Assembly (NCBI RefSeq): GCF_001467945.1
Contig: NZ_LNYQ01000013.1
Coordinates: 1,277,404 to 1,341,403, forward strand
Reading direction: 5' to 3'
Length of the DNA stretch: 64,000 bases
Source of the DNA: Legionella parisiensis
GTDB lineage: Bacteria > Pseudomonadota > Gammaproteobacteria > Legionellales > Legionellaceae
Shown: piece after piece, positions 49,021 to 58,987 of the stretch
Layout of the letters: every line of letters begins with the position of its first letter
How positions within the stretch are numbered: the first letter of the stretch is position 1
Made by a program: the position numbers and the translations under genes
Notes under the pieces: generated by a model
The model's input: the letters and a program-made list of their open reading frames with translations, nothing else
Told to the model about the DNA's origin: nothing
Database searches by the model: none

Positions 49021-49698
49021 ATGTCGACAAATTCAGTTAATGGAACTAACGCATCTAACCCATCATTGAACAATCAAATCGATTCCACAACAAAAAATAG
49101 TTTGGGGCAACAGGATTTTCTTCGTTTAATGGTTGCTCAAATTCAAAATCAGGATCCAATGCAACCGCAGGTAAACGGCGAATTTTTATCGCAATTGGCA
49201 CAGTTCAGTACTAATGATGGAGTAGCCAAAATGCAAGAGTCGTTACAACAAATGGCAACATCTCTGCAATCAAATCAGGCTTTACAAGCTTCGGCTTTAG
49301 TAGGGCGTAAGGTTTTAGTCAACAGCCAGACTCTTCAACTAAGTACCGAGGGTGATGCAAAGGCAGCAGTTGATATTCCACCAGGTCTAAGTAATTTAAG
49401 TGCCTCAATTTATTCAGAATCTGGTGAACTAATAAAAACGATTCCTTTAGGCCAGCCTGCTCCCGGATTTTTTCAATTTGGTTGGGATGGTACCGGCGGT
49501 GACAATAATCGGATGAAAGAGGGTAAATATAAAATTGAAGTGCATGCTGTATATGGAGGGAAAGAAGTATCATTAAAAACAATGACCTCTGCCAATGTTG
49601 ATAGTGTAAGTCTCGGCCAAAATGGAGAAGGCTTAAAATTGAATGTAGCAGGGATTGGTCCAATATCATTGGATCAGGTAAGACAAATATCAGTTTAA
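49021..49698 (+). CDS. flgD: flagellar hook assembly protein FlgD
   Basis: FlgD is the temporary cap under which the hook is built. The 225 aa protein has the family QQDFLRLMVAQIQNQDPMQP segment and a C-terminal Tudor-FnIII-like region (GFFQFGWDGTGGDNNRMKEG). Thirteen bases separate it from flgC. Confidence 0.95.
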   Translation: MSTNSVNGTNASNPSLNNQIDSTTKNSLGQQDFLRLMVAQIQNQDPMQPQVNGEFLSQLAQFSTNDGVAKMQESLQQMATSLQSNQALQASALVGRKVLVNSQTLQLSTEGDAKAAVDIPPGLSNLSASIYSESGELIKTIPLGQPAPGFFQFGWDGTGGDNNRMKEGKYKIEVHAVYGGKEVSLKTMTSANVDSVSLGQNGEGLKLNVAGIGPISLDQVRQISV

Positions 49699-49713
49699 AA
49701 GCAGGAGGCTAAA

Positions 49714-51039
49714 ATGATTTTTGACGCAGCGTTAAGTGGACTTCAGGCAGCAACTAGTAATTTGGATGTTATAGGTAATAATATTGCAAACTCTTCAACT
49801 GTAGGTTTTAAGGGCTCTCGGGCTAACTTTGGTGATATTTATGCTTTTGGTGGTTACGGCAGCTTTGGTGCAGGCAGTACTTCTATAGGTAGTGGGGTGA
49901 TGCTGACCCAAGTTCAGCAATCGTTCGCATCTGGAAATTTATCCAGTAGTACAAATAGCCTGGATCTTGCAGTGAATGGTTCTGGTTTTTTTATTTTAAA
50001 CAATCCAGGCGGAGGGGCGGTATACACACGCGCAGGTCAGTTTAATTTGGATAACCAAAATTATATTACTAATGCCAACGGGCAATTTCTTACTGGACTC
50101 CTTTCTGATGGCAATGGAAATATTACAGGAACCTCTGGAAAATTACAGATAAATACAGAGAATATAAGTCCGCAGGCAAGTACCACTGTGACGACTGGCG
50201 TCAATTTAAATTCACAAAGTACTCCTCCTGCCATTGACTGGACTGGTGGAGCCGCGCCACTTAGTAGCTCATATAATAATCCAACATCATTAACTATTTA
50301 TGATAGCTTAGGAAATTCGCATGTGCTTAGCATGTATTTTATCAAAGCAGACTCTGCTGCAGCAGCCGGTCAACCTAATGCGTCAACTCCTCCAGGTACA
50401 GAGAATCAATGGTATGTAGCTTTTCAAATTGATAACCAAAATGTTCCAGCCAATGTGGGAACAGATAATACAACAAATCTGTTCGAAGTGAATTTTAATT
50501 CAGATGGATCCTTTGTCGGGGTTGCTAGTCCAGGAGGTACCGCAATAGGTAATAATCTCATTCCGCTGTCACTTAATTTGAATAATGGTGCCAATCCTTT
50601 AAGTTTGAATATTGATTTATCGAACAGTACGCAGTTTGGTAGTCCTTTTGGTGTTCAATCTACTTCCTCAGATGGTTATACAACAGGAAGCCTGGCTAGC
50701 CTGAGTATTGATGATACCGGGCTTATTTTGGGAATTTATACCAATGGCCAGTCTATGGCTATGGGACAAATTCAATTAGCTAATTTTGCTGATCCTACAG
50801 GCCTACAAAATATGGGAAATGTTTGTTGGGCTGAAACTTCCGCGTCAGGACAGCCTTTAATTGGTACTGCTGCCTCAGGAGGTTTTGGTGCCGTTAAATC
50901 AGGTATGTTGGAGCAATCTAATGTTGATTTAACAAGTGAATTAGTTGATTTGATTAGTGCGCAACGTGACTTTCAAGCCAATGCCCAGTCAATTCGTGCT
51001 GGCGATACAATCACACAAACTATTATTAATATGCGTTAG
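49714..51039 (+). CDS. flgE: flagellar hook protein FlgE
   Basis: FlgE polymerises into the hook. The 441 aa protein has the N-terminal ALSGLQAATSNLDVIGNNIA and the C-terminal LISAQRDFQANAQSIRAGD helices, with a Ser/Thr/Asn-rich exposed middle. GGAGG precedes the ATG. Confidence 0.95.
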   Translation: MIFDAALSGLQAATSNLDVIGNNIANSSTVGFKGSRANFGDIYAFGGYGSFGAGSTSIGSGVMLTQVQQSFASGNLSSSTNSLDLAVNGSGFFILNNPGGGAVYTRAGQFNLDNQNYITNANGQFLTGLLSDGNGNITGTSGKLQINTENISPQASTTVTTGVNLNSQSTPPAIDWTGGAAPLSSSYNNPTSLTIYDSLGNSHVLSMYFIKADSAAAAGQPNASTPPGTENQWYVAFQIDNQNVPANVGTDNTTNLFEVNFNSDGSFVGVASPGGTAIGNNLIPLSLNLNNGANPLSLNIDLSNSTQFGSPFGVQSTSSDGYTTGSLASLSIDDTGLILGIYTNGQSMAMGQIQLANFADPTGLQNMGNVCWAETSASGQPLIGTAASGGFGAVKSGMLEQSNVDLTSELVDLISAQRDFQANAQSIRAGDTITQTIINMR

Positions 51040-51049
51040 GAGGTAACTC

Positions 51050-51793
51050 ATGGATCCTATCTTGTATAATGCTGCAGGTGGAGGGCGTATCGGTTTTAAA
51101 CGCCAGGAGATAATCGCCAATAATTTGGCGAATGTGAGTACTCCAGGCTTTAAAGCGGATATGTATCAGGCACAAACTATGTATGCAAATACAGATGGAT
51201 CCGGCAAAGGGCCATCCTTTTCGATACAAAACCCGAGCGCAGTTGATTTGAGTCCTGGTGAGATTATGACAACAGGGCGCAATCTCGATCTGGCAATTGA
51301 GGGTAATGGATGGTTTGCAGTAAGTAACAGTCAAGGCAAAGAGGCTTATACTAAAGCTGGGAACTTACATTTGGATATTAATGGCTTATTAACAACCGGT
51401 TCCGGGCATCCGGTTTTAGGTAATGGCGGCCCAATTTCGATCCCTCCAGCCCAATCTGTCAACATAGGAATTGATGGTACAATTACGGTTGTTCCATTGG
51501 GAGGCGATCCTAAAAGCGCGGCCATAGTGGACAGAATTAAGTTAGTCACACTCGATAAAAATAATGTTGTCAAAAATTCAGAAGGTTTATTCCAATTGAA
51601 TAATGGCGGTACTCCGACTGCTGCTGATGGGAGTGTTAAGGTTAGAAGCGGGGCTATCGAAGGATCTAATGTGAATGCTATTGATCAGATGGTTGAAATG
51701 ATCACCTCTGGGCGTGAATATGATGCGCATATGAAGCTGATATCCACAGTCGAAGACAATTTCCAAAAACTGGCACAAGTATTGCAAGAATGA
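51050..51793 (+). CDS. flgF: flagellar basal-body rod protein FlgF
   Basis: FlgF is a distal-side rod protein. The 247 aa protein carries QEIIANNLANVSTPGFKADM and the GNGWFAVSN and C-terminal MVEMITSGREYDAHMKLIST motifs. It starts ten bases after flgE with an AGGAGG site. Confidence 0.95.
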   Translation: MDPILYNAAGGGRIGFKRQEIIANNLANVSTPGFKADMYQAQTMYANTDGSGKGPSFSIQNPSAVDLSPGEIMTTGRNLDLAIEGNGWFAVSNSQGKEAYTKAGNLHLDINGLLTTGSGHPVLGNGGPISIPPAQSVNIGIDGTITVVPLGGDPKSAAIVDRIKLVTLDKNNVVKNSEGLFQLNNGGTPTAADGSVKVRSGAIEGSNVNAIDQMVEMITSGREYDAHMKLISTVEDNFQKLAQVLQE

Positions 51794-51959
51794 TAATTAA
51801 TTTATAGTGCTATCCCCTAAGTTCTAGACAGGCGCAAGTATCAAGGGGCGAAGGAGTGTACTCAAGTGCATGACTGAGCCCAACAAGCTTACAACGATGT
51901 ATAGAAATTAGTTGGTGTAGCTCCAGTTGAAGAATAAGAATAATTGCGGAGGGATCTCC
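51794..51959. other. insertion-like gap between flgF and flgG
   Basis: This 166 bp spacer interrupts an otherwise tightly packed operon. It contains GGGGCGAAGGAGTGTACTCA followed by AGTGCATGACTGAGCCC, a GC-richer, partly palindromic block (TGTACT/AGTGCA). It looks like a small dispersed repeat inserted between the two genes. The GGAGGG site at its right end serves flgG. Confidence 0.45.
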
Positions 51960-52745
51960 ATGGAACCAGCATTATGGGTAAGTAAATCAGGCTTGGAAGC
52001 ACAAGAAAAAAATATCGCTACGATTGCTAATAATTTGGCAAACGTTAATACGACTGGATTTAAAAAAGATAGAGCAATATTTCAGGATTTGCTTTATCAG
52101 AATTCAAGCCAGGCTGGGGCCCAATCTTCAGAGAACTCTTTAATTCCCACGGGAATAAATTCAGGTGCAGGGGTCCATTTAGCTGCTACGGAAAAAATAT
52201 TTGAGCAGGGAAGTGTACAAAATACACGGAATCCTTATGATTTAATGATCCAGGGACAAGGATTTTTTACGATTTTAATGCCAGATGGTACCCAGGCTTA
52301 TACGCGTGACGGTACTTTTACAGTGGATAATACAGGCCAACTTGTTGATATTAACGGGTATCCGTTGCAACCTGCAATAAATATCCCTACTCAAACTTTA
52401 GGAGTAACAATTAGTACAGAGGGAGTAGTGAGTGCTACTGTGGTTGGAAGCAATACCCCAACTGTACTCGGAACTATTCAACTCGCTAATTTCACGAACC
52501 CGACAGGGCTTCAACCTATAGGGCAAAACCTTTTTATAGAAACTGCTTCGAGTGGTGCTGCAACACTGAATAATCCGGGAAATTCGGGGGTTGGTACTTT
52601 GTTGCAAGGCTCTTTAGAAGCTTCGAACGTGAATGTGGTTGAAGAATTAGTCAATATGATTCAAGCACAAAGAAGCTACGAAATTACCGCAAAGGGCATC
52701 CAGACAGTGGATAACATGTTGCAATACTTGAATCAAACTGTTTAA
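51960..52745 (+). CDS. flgG: flagellar basal-body rod protein FlgG
   Basis: FlgG forms the distal rod. The 261 aa protein begins MEPALWVSKSGLEAQEKN, then IANNLANVNTTGFKKDRA, and ends with MIQAQRSYEITAKGIQTVD. The frame extends 11 codons upstream, but GGAGGG at 51947-51952 sets ATG 51960. Confidence 0.95.
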   Translation: MEPALWVSKSGLEAQEKNIATIANNLANVNTTGFKKDRAIFQDLLYQNSSQAGAQSSENSLIPTGINSGAGVHLAATEKIFEQGSVQNTRNPYDLMIQGQGFFTILMPDGTQAYTRDGTFTVDNTGQLVDINGYPLQPAINIPTQTLGVTISTEGVVSATVVGSNTPTVLGTIQLANFTNPTGLQPIGQNLFIETASSGAATLNNPGNSGVGTLLQGSLEASNVNVVEELVNMIQAQRSYEITAKGIQTVDNMLQYLNQTV

Positions 52746-52758
52746 GAAGATTTCATTA

Positions 52759-53448
52759 ATGAAATTATTTAATTTACTTGTTGTAAGCTTAGTTGTCATG
52801 CTTATAAGTGGCTGCGAACTTTTTAATCCTCCCCAGCGTGGAAAGGAGCCTGACTATGCACCTACCTATCCTACAACCCCTGATCCAAAGGAGTTGAGGA
52901 AAGAGTCTGGAGCTATTTATAGTGCTGAAACAGCATTGCCTCTTTTTGAAACACCAAGGGCTAGGCATCCTGGCGATATAATTACTGTATTTTTAGTTGA
53001 AAGCACCAATGCATCTAAAAATGCAACACTGCAACAGATGAAGACAGATACAAACGTAGTCAAAAACAAACTCTTTTTGGGACGTCCAATATCCTTAAAT
53101 GGTTACAGTATGGATTTTGATTTGAACAATCAGCGACAGTTCAACGGTTCTGCTCAGGCAGTACAAAATAATAAGTTAGCGGGAAGTATTTCAGTTACTG
53201 TGGCTCAAGTGTTGGCAAATGGCAACATGGTAGTTCAGGGAGAAAAATGGGTTAAAATCAACCAGGGTGAGGAGTATGTACGTTTATCCGGTATTATTCG
53301 ACCTCAAGATGTTCGGGCTGATAACTCCATTACCTCAGATCGTCTGGCTAATGCTCGTATTGCGTATGGCGGTACTGGACAAGTGAATAACACGAATGCC
53401 CAGGGATGGCTGGCGCGAATTATGTGGGGACCATTATTCCCAACGTAA
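52759..53448 (+). CDS. flgH: flagellar L-ring protein FlgH
   Basis: FlgH is the outer-membrane lipoprotein of the L ring. The 229 aa protein has a lipobox LISGC (Cys19), and the family segments RHPGDIITVFLVESTNASKN and ITVTVAQVLANGNMVVQGEKW-like sequence (here VTVAQVLANGNMVV). The usual C-terminal RIMWGPLFP is present. Thirteen bases separate it from flgG. Confidence 0.95.
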   Translation: MKLFNLLVVSLVVMLISGCELFNPPQRGKEPDYAPTYPTTPDPKELRKESGAIYSAETALPLFETPRARHPGDIITVFLVESTNASKNATLQQMKTDTNVVKNKLFLGRPISLNGYSMDFDLNNQRQFNGSAQAVQNNKLAGSISVTVAQVLANGNMVVQGEKWVKINQGEEYVRLSGIIRPQDVRADNSITSDRLANARIAYGGTGQVNNTNAQGWLARIMWGPLFPT

Positions 53449-53568
53449 ACTAACCGGTAATCCAAATAACGTTAATATGATTTGAAATGGGTATCTAACT
53501 GACTAGTGTTTCGCTTTATCGTAAGAAAGGGATTTTTATTTATAAGAATGCTTAATTAAGGAATTGTA

Positions 53569-54672
53569 ATGCGGCGATTGCTGATAATTACATGGATGTT
53601 TGCTATAAACTTGATATCAAATCATGTTTATGCTGAACGCATTAAAGACATTGCTACTTTGGCTGGTGTTCGCACAAACCAGTTGGTTGGTTATGGTTTG
53701 GTGGTTGGTTTAAATGGTACTGGAGATAAAAACGGAACTCGATATACCGAAGACACCTTTGCAAATATGCTCACACAATTAGGTGTTAACATACTACCAG
53801 GGACCAAGCTAAATTCAAAAAATATGGCTGCGGTTATGGTGACAGCAAGTTTGTCTTCTTTTATGAAAAAAGGCCAGGCCCTGGACGTCAATATTTCGTC
53901 GATTGGCGACTCAAAAAGTTTGTTAGGTGGCACCTTGTTAATGACTCCATTAAAAGGAGCTGACGGGCGAGTTTATGCAATAGCGCAGGGAAATGTGATT
54001 GTATCTGGTGTAAGTGCTGCAGGAAGTGATGGCACAAGTGTTACGGTAAATGTTCCTAGTGGAGGGCGGATTCCAAACGGTGCAACCATTGAGGCAGATA
54101 TACCTAATCCTTTTTATTTTACAAAAGATTTGACTTTTAATTTACATACTCCTGATTTTACAACAGCCAAGCGCATGAGTGATGCCATTAATGAAATGAT
54201 GGGGCCAGGAACTGCCAGAGCATTGGATGCCGCTTCAGTGGTTGTTACTGCCCCTAAGAAAATGGCCCAGCGCGTGGATTATGTTTCAGTTTTGGAAAAC
54301 ATAGAATTTAAACCCGCCGAGGCAATAGCTAAGATTATTATTAACGCACGTACTGGAACAGTAGTTATTTCCTCGAATGTCATGGTTAAATCTGCTGCAG
54401 TTTCGCATGGTAATTTAGTAGTTAGTGTGACTGAGACCCCAGTGATAAGCCAACCTAATGCTTTTGCAAATGGACGAACTGTTTCTACACAGCAGTCGCA
54501 AGTATCGATTGACCAAAAAAATAACCATGCATTTGTCTTGCCGCGTGGTGTGACATTAAAAGATATTGTTCGAGGGATTAATGCTGTTGGTGCAACTCCA
54601 GCTGATGTGATTGCTATCCTTGAGGCATTACAACAGGCGGGTGCATTAAATGCGACACTAATTGTAATATAG
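53569..54672 (+). CDS. flgI: flagellar P-ring protein FlgI
   Basis: FlgI forms the periplasmic P ring. The 367 aa protein has a signal peptide ending near HVYAE, then [20 protein letters not shown] and [13 protein letters not shown]. The C-terminus [22 protein letters not shown] is typical. A 120 bp gap before it could hold a minor promoter, though none is convincing. Confidence 0.95.
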   Translation: MRRLLIITWMFAINLISNHVYAERIKDIATLAGVRTNQLVGYGLVVGLNGTGDKNGTRYTEDTFANMLTQLGVNILPGTKLNSKNMAAVMVTASLSSFMKKGQALDVNISSIGDSKSLLGGTLLMTPLKGADGRVYAIAQGNVIVSGVSAAGSDGTSVTVNVPSGGRIPNGATIEADIPNPFYFTKDLTFNLHTPDFTTAKRMSDAINEMMGPGTARALDAASVVVTAPKKMAQRVDYVSVLENIEFKPAEAIAKIIINARTGTVVISSNVMVKSAAVSHGNLVVSVTETPVISQPNAFANGRTVSTQQSQVSIDQKNNHAFVLPRGVTLKDIVRGINAVGATPADVIAILEALQQAGALNATLIVI

Positions 54673-54727
54673 ATATGTATTTGGATTAAAAATGTAAAGT
54701 ATCATCGATTAAGATAAAAGGATTATT

Positions 54728-55630
54728 ATGACTGTACATGGAATTGTAACCAGTGATTTTAATGCATTAAATGAACTAAAAGTTCAGGCTCAAAATAATG
54801 CAAAAGAAGCGCTGCCTGATGCAGCAAAGCAATTTGAAGGAATATTCTTACAATCTATGTTGAAAAGTATGCGTATGGGGCAACACTTTCTTGATGAATC
54901 CAGCCCTTTTAGAGGTAAAGATCGGGAAACATTTCAGGATATGTTAGATGCTCAATATGCGAGTACTATTGCAAATTCCAAAAGTATTGGTTTGGCTGAC
55001 ATGCTTGCAAAACAAATGGAGCGTAATCTACCTACTGCGGCTCAACCAGATGATAGTACACCTGCTCAGGATAAGATTCTTCCTTCTGGGCCTGCTATTT
55101 CAGTCACAACAGCAAAACAGGATATACCAGCAGCTACCACAATTGATGAGTTCGTCAAATCAATTTGGCCTCAGGCTAAGCAAGCTGCGTCACTCATTGG
55201 TTTGGATCCTAAAATTTTAATGGCGCAGGCTGCATTGGAAACAGGATGGGGAAAATTTGTCACTAAGGATATTGATGGGTCCAGCAGCAATAATTTGTTT
55301 AATATCAAGTCGAATAGTAGTAGCGAATTTAACGCAGTAAATGTAAAGACAACAGAATATATTGCCGATACTCCAATTAAAGTAAATGCATCTTTCAGAA
55401 AATATTCATCAATTGAACATAGCTTTAATGATTATATTTCTTTAATTAAAGGCAGTGAACGATATCAAAACGCTTTAGCCAGTACCGCAAATGCAGAGCT
55501 TTATGTCAATGAGTTACATAAGGCCGGATATGCCACTGATCCTGAGTATGGTACAAAAATTTTATCAATTTATCATGGTGACGAATTAAACCAGGCTATT
55601 CAACGATGTGAGCAATTAGATCAGGTTTGA
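54728..55630 (+). CDS. flgJ: flagellar rod assembly protein/muramidase FlgJ
   Basis: FlgJ caps the rod and opens peptidoglycan. The 300 aa protein is the two-domain form: an N-terminal rod-cap domain (AKQFEGIFLQSMLKSMRMG) and a C-terminal glucosaminidase domain (about 145-300) with the catalytic Glu in AQAALETGWGKF and NLFNIKS. Between them is a Pro/Thr-rich linker. GGATT and an AT-rich leader precede the ATG. Confidence 0.95.
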   Translation: MTVHGIVTSDFNALNELKVQAQNNAKEALPDAAKQFEGIFLQSMLKSMRMGQHFLDESSPFRGKDRETFQDMLDAQYASTIANSKSIGLADMLAKQMERNLPTAAQPDDSTPAQDKILPSGPAISVTTAKQDIPAATTIDEFVKSIWPQAKQAASLIGLDPKILMAQAALETGWGKFVTKDIDGSSSNNLFNIKSNSSSEFNAVNVKTTEYIADTPIKVNASFRKYSSIEHSFNDYISLIKGSERYQNALASTANAELYVNELHKAGYATDPEYGTKILSIYHGDELNQAIQRCEQLDQV

Positions 55631-55676
55631 TGGCTATTTCAATTCAATATTAGGTTAGGGATGGGAGTGAGTAACT

Positions 55677-57623
55677 ATGTCAATACTAAGTATTGCCTAT
55701 TCGGGAATGAATGCTTTTCAAAACGCATTGAGTGTTACTGGAAATAATATTGCAAATATCAAAACTCGAGGTTATTCAAGACAAAGTATTCAATTTACTG
55801 CAACTCCATCACGTAAGTTTGCAGGCTCTTTTATTGGTACAGGAGTAGCAGTAAATAACGTTTCCCGTAATGTGGATCAATTTGCTAATGCTCAAGTGAG
55901 AAGTACCCAAAGCATTAAATTTCAATACGACACCTTTTACCAGCAAGCCCTACAAATTAATAAATTACTTTCCCAGGATGGCAGCAGTCTTTCTTCATCT
56001 TTGCAATCATTTTTTGATTCGTTAGGCCAATTAAATAATGCACCAGATAGCGTTGCGTCGCGAAATGTTGTGATGAGTCAAAGTCAATTATTAGCAAGTC
56101 AATTTTTATTCTTACAGCAAAATCTCGATCAATATCAAGAAAACTCCACGGCACAGATAAAGGAAATAGCAAATAAAATTAATCAATTAACATCAGACCT
56201 TGCTGCTGTGAACGGACAAATAATGAACTCTGCTAATTCACCTGAGTTATTGGATCAGCGGGATGAGTTGCTCAAGCAACTGTCCGAATACTCCGATTTA
56301 ACTATTGTGGAACAAGATAATGGGATGGTAAATGTTGGTATTGGTAGCGGCCAAATGCTGGTGATTGGAGCAACGCAACGCGCTATGACTGTCAGCTATG
56401 ATCAATTAGCAGCACAAGGGACTCATATTTCATTGGATACAGGTGCAGGAAAAACAGATATTACAAATCAAATAGTAAGCGGGACATTAGGTGGTTTATT
56501 GGATTATGAAAGAAATATTTTATCTAAAACCAGCCAAATAATAGGCCAAATGGCGATTGGTTTAGCACAGACATTCAATGCTCAAAATCGCTTGGGTATG
56601 GATTTGAACAACCAGTTAGGACAGAACATTTTTACCGATTATAACAGCCAGGCTTTACAATTGAATCGCTCGATTGAGGCTGCAACTAATACAGGGTCTG
56701 GAGTATTGTCTGTGAATATTTCTGATATTTCACAAACCAAAATAACGGATTACCAACTAGTAGTTACCAATGCAGGAGCAAATCAGGTAACACTAATTCG
56801 CGACTCTGACGGCTCTGCGGTAACTTTAAATTGGAGTAGCAATCCACCAGCTCCTCCTGCAGGACAAATTGTAGTTGATGGGATGACTATTACTGTAGAT
56901 AACATAGCTAATTTGGCAAATAACGATTCTTTTACAATTATGCCTACGCGCGGGGCTGCTTCAAATTTTGCCTTATTGATGAGTGATCCGCGCCAATTGG
57001 CGCTTGCATCACCGGTTCAAACCAGTGCTTCCCTAAACAACACAGGGCAAGGAAAAATTGATCTTGGAGCTGTTTTAAATACCACTGAGGTCACAAAACA
57101 ATATACTATTGATTTTATTTCCCCAACTCAATTTAATTTGATTAACATGACTGATGGTATTACAACTGGCCCAATTGCTTTTGTTCCTAATACAAACAAT
57201 GTGATTCAAATTCCAGATAATATCAATCCGTCTTATTCTATTACTCTATCTGGCGCCCCAAATACAGGCGATCAGTTTACAGCCCAATACAACCAAGGGG
57301 GGTATGGTGATAACCGCAATGGGTTGTTTCTAGCTGGAATTCAACAACAAGATATTTTTTCTGGCGGTACAGAAACGCTTTTTGACGTTTATTCTGATTT
57401 ACTTTCTGATTCAGGCAGCCTAACAAACGAGGCTAAAAATCGCAGTGATGCATTTCAGGTTTTGTATAAGCAATCTGTGGATTATCAGGAAAGTATTAGT
57501 GGGGTTAATCTGGATGAGGAAGCGGAAAATTTGCTGCAATTCAAGCAAGCATATGAAGCTGCAGGAAAGCTCATGGAAATAGCCAATCAAATGATGGAAA
57601 TTCTTTTTCAAATAATGAGGTGA
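55677..57623 (+). CDS. flgK: flagellar hook-associated protein 1 FlgK
   Basis: FlgK joins hook and filament. The 648 aa protein has the N-terminal SGMNAFQNALSVTGNNIANI motif and a C-terminal EEAENLLQFKQAYEAAGKLM helix. It is larger than E. coli FlgK (547 aa); the extra length lies in the central exposed region (about 340-540). Confidence 0.95.
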   Translation: MSILSIAYSGMNAFQNALSVTGNNIANIKTRGYSRQSIQFTATPSRKFAGSFIGTGVAVNNVSRNVDQFANAQVRSTQSIKFQYDTFYQQALQINKLLSQDGSSLSSSLQSFFDSLGQLNNAPDSVASRNVVMSQSQLLASQFLFLQQNLDQYQENSTAQIKEIANKINQLTSDLAAVNGQIMNSANSPELLDQRDELLKQLSEYSDLTIVEQDNGMVNVGIGSGQMLVIGATQRAMTVSYDQLAAQGTHISLDTGAGKTDITNQIVSGTLGGLLDYERNILSKTSQIIGQMAIGLAQTFNAQNRLGMDLNNQLGQNIFTDYNSQALQLNRSIEAATNTGSGVLSVNISDISQTKITDYQLVVTNAGANQVTLIRDSDGSAVTLNWSSNPPAPPAGQIVVDGMTITVDNIANLANNDSFTIMPTRGAASNFALLMSDPRQLALASPVQTSASLNNTGQGKIDLGAVLNTTEVTKQYTIDFISPTQFNLINMTDGITTGPIAFVPNTNNVIQIPDNINPSYSITLSGAPNTGDQFTAQYNQGGYGDNRNGLFLAGIQQQDIFSGGTETLFDVYSDLLSDSGSLTNEAKNRSDAFQVLYKQSVDYQESISGVNLDEEAENLLQFKQAYEAAGKLMEIANQMMEILFQIMR

Positions 57624-57626
57624 TAA

Positions 57627-58865
57627 ATGCGTATTTCAACAAATCAAATTTATCAGAACAGTTTGAATAGTTTATTACTCAAGCAAGAACGAGTTGCAAA
57701 GTTGCAAGAGCAACTAAGCGAAAATTTTTTAAAGGTACGTTATTCATCTGATGATCCTATTGCTTTCGCTCAGATAGAACTTATGAACCAGCGTATAAGC
57801 ACTACAGATCTTCTGCAAAAAAATCGTGAAAGTACTGAGAGCGCGCTCAGCATGGAAGAATCCATTTTAAATGATTGCACAACCAGTTTACAGCGTTTGC
57901 GGGAAATTCAGGTTAAGGCGGGTAATGCAACATTATCTGAACAGGATCGCAAGGCATTAGCGATCGAGGCAAATATTATTTTGAATGAGTTGCTTGATTT
58001 TGCCAATACGAAAGATATTAATGGTGATTATATGTTTAGTGGTGCGCAAACCTCTACCGTTCCTTTTTCAATTAATTCGTTAGGGCAATATGTATACAAT
58101 GGAGACAGTACACAGCGTTTTCAGCTTGTTGCCAGTAGTTTACAAATGGCTGTCAATGATCCAGGTGATGCTCTTTTTATGCGTATACCTAATGGAAATG
58201 GCAGTTTTACTATCCAACAAACAGGCACCCCTAATACTGGAACTGCGTCATTAAACACGGGTTCGGTAACCACTCCATCAGCCTATGTGCCTGATGATTA
58301 CACTATGAGTTTTGCATTGAACTCACAGGGACAATTAGTCGTCATGGTTAGTGGGGTAGTGAGCGGGAACGTAATTCCTCCTACAGGCTTACCTGATGAT
58401 GCCCCTTTATACGAAGAGGGGATGAGTGTTAGTTTTAATGGTATGGAAATGAAAGTCTCAGGAATGCCAAATCCTGGTGATGCCTTTTTAATTTCCCCCT
58501 CTCAAAATGAGTCGGTTTTTGCAACGATTCAGAATATGATTAATAATTTGAATCAACCCTATTCAAGTGCTGCGGAAAAGGCGGCGGCAACAACTATAAA
58601 TAATCAAATATTGGCACAAATAGATAGTGCTTTAACTACTATTTTGGATGCTCGGGCCAACTTGGGAGCTCGCCTAAATCAGTTAGAACACGCGGAAACA
58701 GCAAACACTGATTTAATTGAACAAAGCAAAATTATTTTAAAGAGGCTACAAGAAGTTGACCCATTAGCCGCTGCAACTGAATTCAAGCAGGAACTCTATA
58801 ATTTAGAGGTTGCACAGCAAAGTTTTGTCCTGATTCAGGGATTATCTGTTTTCAATTTCATTTAA
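57627..58865 (+). CDS. flgL: flagellar hook-associated protein 3 FlgL
   Basis: FlgL is the second hook-filament junction protein. The 412 aa sequence has the flagellin-like N-terminal MRISTNQIYQNSLNSLL and C-terminal coiled coil (ARLNQLEHAETANTDLIEQS). It ends the flgB-L operon three bases after flgK; no flagellin follows. A hairpin lies 29 bp downstream. Confidence 0.94.
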   Translation: MRISTNQIYQNSLNSLLLKQERVAKLQEQLSENFLKVRYSSDDPIAFAQIELMNQRISTTDLLQKNRESTESALSMEESILNDCTTSLQRLREIQVKAGNATLSEQDRKALAIEANIILNELLDFANTKDINGDYMFSGAQTSTVPFSINSLGQYVYNGDSTQRFQLVASSLQMAVNDPGDALFMRIPNGNGSFTIQQTGTPNTGTASLNTGSVTTPSAYVPDDYTMSFALNSQGQLVVMVSGVVSGNVIPPTGLPDDAPLYEEGMSVSFNGMEMKVSGMPNPGDAFLISPSQNESVFATIQNMINNLNQPYSSAAEKAAATTINNQILAQIDSALTTILDARANLGARLNQLEHAETANTDLIEQSKIILKRLQEVDPLAAATEFKQELYNLEVAQQSFVLIQGLSVFNFI

Positions 58866-58893
58866 TTTTTAGAGGTGTGTTAAGTAATTCATT

Positions 58894-58928
58894 CCCCTAA
58901 GTGCCATGTACAGGTCATGACACTTGGG
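58894..58928 (+). terminator. hairpin after flgL
   Basis: CCCCTAAGTGCCATG and CATGACACTTGGG pair imperfectly around a short loop. It lacks a T-run. It marks the end of the flagellar operon and faces the leftward deacetylase gene. Confidence 0.55.
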
Positions 58929-58987
58929 CAGGGTAAACGGATCTGATTTTTTGTTGAACCTATAAAACAAGAATAAATATGTGTTAG

